Part shown: in pieces, positions 58,777-64,000 of the stretch | How positions within the stretch are numbered: the stretch's first letter is position 1 | Layout of the letters: the number at the start of each line of letters is the position of its first letter | Source: Streptomyces sparsogenes | GTDB lineage: Bacteria; Actinomycetota; Actinomycetes; Streptomycetales; Streptomycetaceae | DNA length: 64,000 nt | NCBI RefSeq assembly: GCF_001704635.1 | Contig: NZ_MAXF01000130.1 | Location: 62,001-126,000, forward strand | Direction of reading: 5' to 3' | Made by a program: the position numbers and the translations under genes | Notes under the pieces: generated by a model | Told to the model about the DNA's origin: nothing | Seen by the model: the letters and a program-made list of their open reading frames with translations, nothing else | Databases searched by the model: none

Positions 58777-59798
58777 TGGCACGTCCGGTGGGGATCAAGG
58801 AGGTGGCCCGCCAGGCCGGGGTCTCCGTCGGCACGGTCTCCAACGTCATCAACCGCCCGGAGTCGGTGTCGGAGGAGACCCGGGCCCGGGTCCTGGCCAC
58901 CATCGAACGGCTGGGCTATGTGCGCAGCGAGTCGGCGCGCCAGCTCCGGGCGGGGCGCAGCCGGATCATCTCGCTGCTGGTGCTGGACATGGCCAACCCG
59001 TTCTTCGTGGACGTGGCCAGTGGCGCGGAGCGGGCGGCGCGCGAGGCCGGGCTCGGGGTGATGGTGTGCAACAGCGCCCAGAGCCCCGAGGAGGAGGCGG
59101 AGTACCTGGCGCTCTTCACCGAGCAGCGGGTACGCGGCGTCCTGGTCACCCCCGCCGACATCACCGGGCGGAACCTGGAGTCCTTCCGGCGCCACGGCAT
59201 CCCCTTCGTGTTCGTCGACCGCGTGGTGCCCAGCGCGGAGGGCTGCTCGGTCTCGGTCGACGACGTCATCGGGGGCACGCTCGCCGTCCGCCACCTCCTC
59301 GCCCACGGACACCGCTCCCTCGCGTACGTCAGCGGCCCCATGCAGCTCGCCCAGTGCCACGACCGCCGCACCGGCGCGCTGCGCGCCCTGCGCGAGGCAG
59401 GCCTGGACGGGGACGCGCTGCGCCATGTCGAGGTCGAGCGGCTCGATGTGGCGGCGGGGCGGGACGCGGGGGCGCGGCTGCTGGGCATGTCGCCGCGGCC
59501 CACGGCCGTGTTCTGCGCCAACGACCTGCTGGCGCTCGGGGTGCTGCAGGCGCTGTACGGGGCCGGGGTGTCGGTGCCCGAGGAGATGGCGCTGGTGGGC
59601 TACGACGACATCGAGTTCGCGGCGGCGGCCGCGGTGCCGCTGACCTCGGTGCGCCAGCCGGCGTTCCGGATGGGGCGTACGGCGGCGGAGCTGCTGATCG
59701 AGGAGACGGACGAGACGGCATACGCCCACCGGCACCAGCGGATCGTGCTGCTGCCGGAACTCGTGGTCCGCGGATCGAGCCTGGCACGGCCGCGCTGA
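58776..59798 (+). CDS. LacI-family repressor 1
   Basis: A 340-residue repressor. The N-terminal helix-turn-helix and hinge are IKEVARQAGVSVGTVSNVIN and YVRSESARQLRAG; the rest is a periplasmic-binding-protein-like sensor domain (SLLVLDMANPFFVDVASGAE, VAAGRDAGARLLGMSPRPTA, VALVGYDDIEFAAAAAVPL). ATG 58776 overlaps the isomerase stop by one base, so it belongs to the transporter operon. It and the next gene share long stretches of identical DNA. Control of the rha operators is inferred from position and family. Confidence 0.92.
   Translation: MARPVGIKEVARQAGVSVGTVSNVINRPESVSEETRARVLATIERLGYVRSESARQLRAGRSRIISLLVLDMANPFFVDVASGAERAAREAGLGVMVCNSAQSPEEEAEYLALFTEQRVRGVLVTPADITGRNLESFRRHGIPFVFVDRVVPSAEGCSVSVDDVIGGTLAVRHLLAHGHRSLAYVSGPMQLAQCHDRRTGALRALREAGLDGDALRHVEVERLDVAAGRDAGARLLGMSPRPTAVFCANDLLALGVLQALYGAGVSVPEEMALVGYDDIEFAAAAAVPLTSVRQPAFRMGRTAAELLIEETDETAYAHRHQRIVLLPELVVRGSSLARPR
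58902..59077. repeat. 176-bp block identical to 60016-60191
   Basis: This part of LacI repressor 1 is base-for-base identical to the equivalent part of repressor 2, including third codon positions, while flanking parts of the two genes diverge. Confidence 0.95.
59448..59554. repeat. 107-bp block identical to 60562-60668
   Basis: A second stretch of complete identity between the two tandem LacI genes, in the C-terminal sensor domain. The DNA between the two blocks differs at many positions. Confidence 0.95.
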
Positions 59799-59898
59799 AC
59801 CCGGAGATCGGGACGAGGACCGCGTCGCGGACGGCCTAGCATGGGTCCCGCGGCCCCCATCGGCCGCGGGAAGGCGGCGGTCGAAGGTCGTGGGACGC

Positions 59899-60930
59899 AT
59901 GGTAGGGATCAAGGACGTCGCGCGGCAGGCGGGCGTGTCCGTCGGTACGGTCTCCAATGTGATCAACCGGCCGGAGATGGTCGCCGAGGCCACCCGCCAC
60001 CGGGTGCACGCCGCGATCGAACGGCTGGGCTATGTGCGCAGCGAGTCGGCGCGCCAGCTCCGGGCGGGGCGCAGCCGGATCATCTCGCTGCTGGTGCTGG
60101 ACATGGCCAACCCGTTCTTCGTGGACGTGGCCAGTGGCGCGGAGCGGGCGGCGCGCGAGGCCGGGCTCGGGGTGATGGTGTGCAACAGCGCGCAGAGCCC
60201 CGACGAAGAGGCCGACTACCTCGCCCTGTTCGCCGAGCACCGCGTGCGCGGGGTGCTGGTCACCCCCGCCGACGCCGCCGGGCAGAATCTGCGCAACTTC
60301 CGGCGCCACGACATCCCGTATGTCTTCGTGGACCGTGAGATGCCGGACGACCAGGGCTGTTCGGTGTCCGTGGACGACATCGAGGGCGGCGCCCTCGCCG
60401 GCCGCCACCTGATCGCCCAGGGGCACCGCGCCCTGGTCTACGTCAGCGGCCCGATGCAACTGCCCCAGTGCCAGGACCGGCACAAGGGCGTGCTCGCCGC
60501 GCTCGCCGAGGCCGGCATGGAGCCGGAGGCGCTGGTGCACATCGAGGCCGAGCGGCTCGACGTGGCGGCGGGGCGGGACGCGGGGGCGCGGCTGCTGGGC
60601 ATGTCGCCGCGGCCCACGGCCGTGTTCTGCGCCAACGACCTGCTGGCGCTCGGGGTGCTGCAGGCGCTCTTCGCGGCCGGGGTGTCGGTGCCGCACGACG
60701 TGGCGCTGGTGGGGTACGACGACATCGAGTTCGCCTCGGCCGCGGCCGTACCGCTGACCTCCGTACGGCAGCCCGCCTTCCGGATGGGCCGTACGGCGGC
60801 GGAGCTGCTGATCGAGGAGACCGGCGAGGACGCCGACGCGCACCGGCACCGGCGCATCGTCCTGCGGCCGGAGCTGGTGGTCCGCGACTCGACCCTGGCG
60901 GCCGCCGGCCGCCACGGGCGGGGCGCCTAG
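59899..60930 (+). CDS. LacI-family repressor 2
   Basis: A 343-residue paralogue of the preceding repressor. Its DNA-binding helix IKDVARQAGVSVGTVSNVIN is almost identical to that of repressor 1, so both should recognise the same operators. The sensor domain differs where ligand contacts are expected (for example GQNLRNFRRHDIPYVFVDRE). It lies 100 bases after repressor 1. ATG 59899 is used; an in-frame GTG at 59890 sits two bases after AAGG. Two repressors with one DNA specificity could respond to two sugars. Confidence 0.9.
   Translation: MVGIKDVARQAGVSVGTVSNVINRPEMVAEATRHRVHAAIERLGYVRSESARQLRAGRSRIISLLVLDMANPFFVDVASGAERAAREAGLGVMVCNSAQSPDEEADYLALFAEHRVRGVLVTPADAAGQNLRNFRRHDIPYVFVDREMPDDQGCSVSVDDIEGGALAGRHLIAQGHRALVYVSGPMQLPQCQDRHKGVLAALAEAGMEPEALVHIEAERLDVAAGRDAGARLLGMSPRPTAVFCANDLLALGVLQALFAAGVSVPHDVALVGYDDIEFASAAAVPLTSVRQPAFRMGRTAAELLIEETGEDADAHRHRRIVLRPELVVRDSTLAAAGRHGRGA
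60016..60191. repeat. 176-bp block identical to 58902-59077
   Basis: Second copy, within LacI repressor 2 (codons for the hinge and the first sensor strand). Confidence 0.95.
60562..60668. repeat. 107-bp block identical to 59448-59554
   Basis: Second copy, within LacI repressor 2. Confidence 0.95.
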
Positions 60931-61028
60931 GACCGGGTTCCACCGGCCTGGGACCTCACGCGGCTGTCGGCGCTCCGGTCCAAGCGACAGACGCGACCGA
61001 GGCGACCGACGCGGCCGGGGTGGGCGAC

Positions 61029-61049
61029 GCCGGCGACGCGGCCGCCGGC
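61029..61049. terminator. Possible terminator between LacI 2 and the flavin enzyme
   Basis: GCCGGCG (61029-61035) and CGCCGGC (61043-61049) form a seven-base stem between convergent genes. The surrounding 60980-61050 DNA is rich in imperfect GCGACCGA-like repeats. It is modest in strength. Confidence 0.4.
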
Positions 61050-61057
61050 GCTCGGGC

Positions 61058-62173
61058 TCAGGCGACCGGTGCGAGCGGCGCGGTCGGCGCTGTGGCGCGC
61101 TCGGGCGCCGCGAGCAGTGCCTTGATCTCCCGTACGGCGGCCCGCCCCGCCCGGTTGGCGCCGACCGTGCTCGCCGACGGGCCGTAGCCGACCAGGTGGA
61201 CACGGGGGTCGCGAAGCGCCCGCGTGCCCTCGACGGCGATCCCGCCGCCCGGCTCGCGCAGCCTCAGGGGCGCGAGGTGGTCGATGGCGGCGCGGAAGCC
61301 CGTGGCCCACAGGATGACGTCGGCGTCCACGGCCCGCCCGTCCGCCCAGGCCACGCCGGTCGGGGTGATCCGCTCGAACATCGGCTTCCGGTCGAGCACG
61401 CCCTTCGCGCGGGCCCGCTCCATCGCCTCGGTCATGGGCAGCCCGGTCACGGACACCACGCTGAGCGGGGGCAGCCCGCGCCGCACCCGCTCCTCCACCA
61501 TGGCCACGGCCGCCCGCCCCTGCTCCTCGCCGAACGGCCCGGAGCGGAACACCGGCGGCCGGCGCGTCACCCAGGTGGTCTCCGCGGCCACCTCGGCGAT
61601 CTCCAGGAGGTGCTGCACGCCGGAGGCCCCGCCCCCGACGACGACCACCCGCAGCCCGGCGAAGGCCTCAGGACCCGGGTACTGGGCGGTGTGCAGCTGC
61701 CGCCCGCGGAACGTCGTCTGGCCGGGGTAGCGGGGCCAGAAGGGCCGGTCCCAGGTGCCGGTCGCGTTGATCAGCGCGCGGGTGGACCACACCCCCGCCA
61801 GGCTCTCCACCCGCAGCCGCCCGCCCTCGCCCTCGCGCACCGCCGCCACATCGACCGGACGCGCGACCCGCAGGTCGAAGGCGGCCTCGTAGCGCGCGAA
61901 GTACTCCGTGATGACCTCGGACGACGGCCGCCCGTCGGCCGCGCCGGTCAGCCGCATGCCCGGCAGGTCGTACATCCCGTGCACCTTGCCGTACGTCAGC
62001 GACGGCCAGCGGAACTGCCAGGCGCCCCCGGGGCCGGGGGAGTGGTCGAGCGCGACGAAGCCCGTGCCCGGCTCGAACCCCGCCCGTCGCAGGTGGTAGG
62101 CGCTGGACAGCCCCGCCTGCCCGGCGCCGATGACCACGACGTCGACCTCGCGCACCGCTGCTGTGTCGTTCAC
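61058..62173 (-). CDS. Flavin-dependent monooxygenase-like oxidoreductase
   Basis: A 371-residue FAD/NAD(P)-binding protein of the flavin monooxygenase/thioredoxin-reductase-like fold. FAD site VVVIGAGQAGLSSAYHLRR near residue 12, then GGAWQFRWPSLTYGKVHGMYDLPG, and a second nucleotide site VVVVGGGASGVQHLLEIAE near 170 for NADPH; the late ILWATGFR motif is typical of the family. Reaction and substrate are unknown. GTG 62173 has GGTGGAAG upstream. It is divergent from a lipoprotein gene. Confidence 0.87.
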   Translation of the reverse strand: MNDTAAVREVDVVVIGAGQAGLSSAYHLRRAGFEPGTGFVALDHSPGPGGAWQFRWPSLTYGKVHGMYDLPGMRLTGAADGRPSSEVITEYFARYEAAFDLRVARPVDVAAVREGEGGRLRVESLAGVWSTRALINATGTWDRPFWPRYPGQTTFRGRQLHTAQYPGPEAFAGLRVVVVGGGASGVQHLLEIAEVAAETTWVTRRPPVFRSGPFGEEQGRAAVAMVEERVRRGLPPLSVVSVTGLPMTEAMERARAKGVLDRKPMFERITPTGVAWADGRAVDADVILWATGFRAAIDHLAPLRLREPGGGIAVEGTRALRDPRVHLVGYGPSASTVGANRAGRAAVREIKALLAAPERATAPTAPLAPVA

Positions 62174-62268
62174 GCTTCCACCAACGACGGCGGGCGGCCG
62201 GATCTTCCCGGCCGTGTCCCTCGCGGTAGGGTCCGACGTCTCGGGTGGGACGTCCGGAAGGTTGTTCG

Positions 62269-63201
62269 ATGGTGACACGACGCGCGCGGTGGTGGGCCGC
62301 CGCCCTGCTCATGGCGGCGCTGACGGGCTGTGGCTCCACCGCCGACACGCCCTCGTCCCCCGGGGCGAAGGGAGCCCCGGAGGTCACGGACGAGAAGCAC
62401 CTGCCGCCCCTCCCGCTCGACCGCTACCGGCTCGGCAACGACGAGAGCAGGCGGTGGACGAAGGCGCAGCAGCGACTGGCCCAGCGGTGCATGGTGGACC
62501 TCGGCTTCACCGACTTCCCCGCCGATCCCAAGCCCCCGAGCGCGCCGACGGTCTCGGGGACGCTGACCGTCACGGCAGCGCCGACACCGCTGGGCCGGCT
62601 CGACCTCGACAAGGCCGAGCGGTGGGGCTACGGCTGGGACCCGAAGGTCTCCCGCCGCCGGCCCCCGGAACCGGCCGGACGGGCGATGACGGACCGTGAG
62701 TTCGCCGCCCTGTACGGCAGGTCCGGCGGCCGGGACACGCCCAGCGGGCGCAAGCCCCCCGAGCAGGGGTGCTCGGGGCAGGCGAACCGTCGGCTCGCGA
62801 AGGGCGTCGAGAACCTCACCCGCATGTGGACCTATGTCTCCAGGCGGGACGCGGCCCTGCACAAGGCGGTGATGAAGGACCGGGAGGTGCGCCGGGCCTT
62901 CGCCACCTGGTCGAAGTGCGTCACGGACAAGGGGGGCGAGCGCTACCCGGATCCGCTGGCCGCGTACGGCGCCAAGGCGTGGGGCCGGGGCAAGGACGGC
63001 AACACCACCCACACCCGGCGGGAGGTGCGGACCGCCGTCGCGGACGTCGAGTGCAAGCGGGAGCACAACACCGCCGGCGTGTGGTGGACCGCCGCCACCA
63101 AGCACCAGCGCGCCGACATCCAGCGGAACAAGGCCACGTACGAAGCGGTCCGCGACGATCTGGACGTGCTGCGGGGCAACATGCGCGAGGCCCTCGGCTG
63201 A
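62269..63201 (+). CDS. Lipoprotein of unknown function
   Basis: A 310-residue lipoprotein with signal RRARWWAAALLMAALTGC (lipobox LTGC, Cys near residue 21). The mature part has four Cys residues in pairs that could form disulfides (RCMVDLGF, QGCSGQ, SKCVTDKGG, VECKREHN) and a helical C-terminus (HQRADIQRNKATYEAVRDDL). It resembles uncharacterised Streptomyces surface lipoproteins. ATG 62269 has GGAAGG seven bases upstream. No partner gene is evident. Confidence 0.8.
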   Translation: MVTRRARWWAAALLMAALTGCGSTADTPSSPGAKGAPEVTDEKHLPPLPLDRYRLGNDESRRWTKAQQRLAQRCMVDLGFTDFPADPKPPSAPTVSGTLTVTAAPTPLGRLDLDKAERWGYGWDPKVSRRRPPEPAGRAMTDREFAALYGRSGGRDTPSGRKPPEQGCSGQANRRLAKGVENLTRMWTYVSRRDAALHKAVMKDREVRRAFATWSKCVTDKGGERYPDPLAAYGAKAWGRGKDGNTTHTRREVRTAVADVECKREHNTAGVWWTAATKHQRADIQRNKATYEAVRDDLDVLRGNMREALG

Positions 63202-63322
63202 CCGGCCGGCGGAGGTGCCGCGGCCGGAGATACGCTGGTCGGGAACCCCTTGTGCCCGTCGTGCATCTGACTGCTCGAAGGGTTTCGGGCCACCCCCGGA
63301 CACCGTCGCGAGAGGAGCCCCC

Positions 63323-63619
63323 ATGACGGAACAGCGGACCGACCGGCCGGACGCGTCACGCCACGACGCGTCCCCCTGGTGGTGGGGGCTCGGGCCGATC
63401 GGCGGCGCGCTCCTGATCGTGGCGGGGGTTCTCGCGGGCGCGTGGGTCTTCCTCGAACTGCCCGGCGCCCCGGGCGAGTCGGCGACCGGCTACTACGGCG
63501 CGGCCCGGGTGGTGGCCATCGGCCTGGTCGTCGGCGGTGGCGCGCTGCTGGGGCGCGGGCGGGCCCGCGGGGCCCGGGCGGAAGGCGCCGAGGGGACACG
63601 GGAGCGCGGCGACGGCTGA
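63323..63619 (+). CDS. Small two-helix membrane protein, unknown function
   Basis: A 98-residue protein with membrane segments LGPIGGALLIVAGVLAGAWVFL and ARVVAIGLVVGGGALLG, a Trp-rich start (SPWWWGLG) and a charged, Gly/Arg/Glu-rich C-terminal tail. GAGAGGAG lies seven bases before ATG 63323. It resembles other small Streptomyces membrane proteins of unknown role. Confidence 0.75.
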   Translation: MTEQRTDRPDASRHDASPWWWGLGPIGGALLIVAGVLAGAWVFLELPGAPGESATGYYGAARVVAIGLVVGGGALLGRGRARGARAEGAEGTRERGDG

Positions 63620-63640
63620 GCCGGGGCCCGGGCCCCCCGA

Positions 63641-63708
63641 CCGCCCTGCCGCCCTGACCGCCCTGCCGCCCTGACTGCCCTGCCGCACGGACCGCCCTGC
63701 CGCCGCCG
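63641..63708. repeat. 17-bp tandem repeat, about four copies, between convergent genes
   Basis: Units of CCGCCCTGCCGCCCTGA type start at 63641, 63658, 63675 and 63692; the first two are identical, the others drift. Confidence 0.8.
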
Positions 63709-63715
63709 CGCCCGG

Positions 63716-64000
63716 TCAACGCGACGGCAGGAGCCGTGGTTCGCGTTTCGCGGCCAGGTCCTCCACCCATCCGAACAGCGCCACGGCCACCGCGATCAGC
63801 ACCCAGGCCACCCCGAACTGGAACCACATGTTTCCCAGCGGCAGCGACAGCTCGAACGCCCGCACATGCCACAGGTGGTCGATCAGCGGCACGCTGAGGA
63901 TCAGCGCTGTCTGGTGCCACAGATAGATCGTGATCGCGCGGCTGTTGAAGACCACCACCAGCCGGTCCAGCGCCCGGATCCGCGCCGGCCCGTCCAGCCG
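63716..64000 (-). CDS. Acyltransferase 3 family membrane protein, C-terminal end only
   Basis: The last 94 codons of a gene that continues beyond the right edge. Two or three membrane helices are visible (SRAITIYLWHQTALILSVPLI and FQFGVAWVLIAVAVALFGW). The ITIYLWHQ motif is typical of OafA/acyltransferase 3 proteins, which acylate surface sugars or lipids. The stop is TGA at 63716-63718. Confidence 0.75.
   Translation of the reverse strand, partial: RLDGPARIRALDRLVVVFNSRAITIYLWHQTALILSVPLIDHLWHVRAFELSLPLGNMWFQFGVAWVLIAVAVALFGWVEDLAAKREPRLLPSR

Noticed and set aside
63230..63300. GGGAAC upstream of the small membrane protein gene as a SigE or SigR promoter
   Set aside because: The downstream spacing and -10 do not match either consensus well.

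Overview
The window is chromosomal DNA of a Streptomyces-like actinomycete. The evidence is very high GC with strong G/C bias at third codon positions, many GTG and some TTG starts, and lineage-typical genes: rbpA, the sporulation pair smeA-sffA, the lnt-ppm1 pair, and a secreted chitinase with the 12-bp promoter repeats known from Streptomyces. It holds 57 protein genes or gene parts and one probable gene remnant. I found no rRNA, tRNA or CRISPR array.

Left part (1-17.8 kb): an EccA/CbxX-type AAA+ ATPase cut by the window edge, a small-molecule kinase, a Tat-exported C39-like peptidase, Hsp20, a PAS-GGDEF-EAL cyclic-di-GMP enzyme, an aldehyde dehydrogenase/DUF779 pair next to a GAF-domain regulator, a divergent ECF sigma/zinc anti-sigma pair with a Met/His-rich membrane protein, chitinase, acyl-CoA dehydrogenase and an Lrp regulator.

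Middle (17.8-42.5 kb): amidohydrolase; lnt-ppm1 (lipoprotein N-acylation and polyprenol-phosphate-mannose synthesis); a six-gene Mrp-type operon whose layout matches the Mrp module of membrane-bound hydrogenases (E-F-DUF4040-B-C-D) rather than a canonical Mrp antiporter; fxsA and rbpA, with a textbook SigR promoter before rbpA; a YczE/MocR divergent pair; smeA-sffA; an ankyrin protein; a GH16 glucanase; a MerR regulator; a peroxiredoxin; beta-galactosidase; a ROK regulator; and a MecA-N-type penicillin-binding protein.

Right part (42.6-61 kb): a large L-rhamnose regulon. The minus-strand arm is rhaI, rhaEW (aldolase/dehydrogenase fusion), rhaB and lutABC, which would carry L-rhamnose to dihydroxyacetone phosphate plus pyruvate through lactaldehyde and lactate. 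The plus-strand arm is the ABC transporter rhaTPQS, a mutarotase, an AraA/FucI-fold isomerase and two tandem LacI repressors. TGAAACGATTCA-like operators lie between the arms. A TnpB-only IS605/IS1341-type element sits between rhaI and rhaEW, only a few bases from the rhaEW ribosome binding site. The last 3 kb hold a flavin monooxygenase-like enzyme, a lipoprotein, a small membrane protein and the end of an acyltransferase.

The main points to follow up are the TnpB element inside the rhamnose operon, the hydrogenase-like Mrp module without a hydrogenase, the mosaic LacI paralogues, several short tandem duplications that include stop codons, and three long imperfect palindromes in intergenic DNA.
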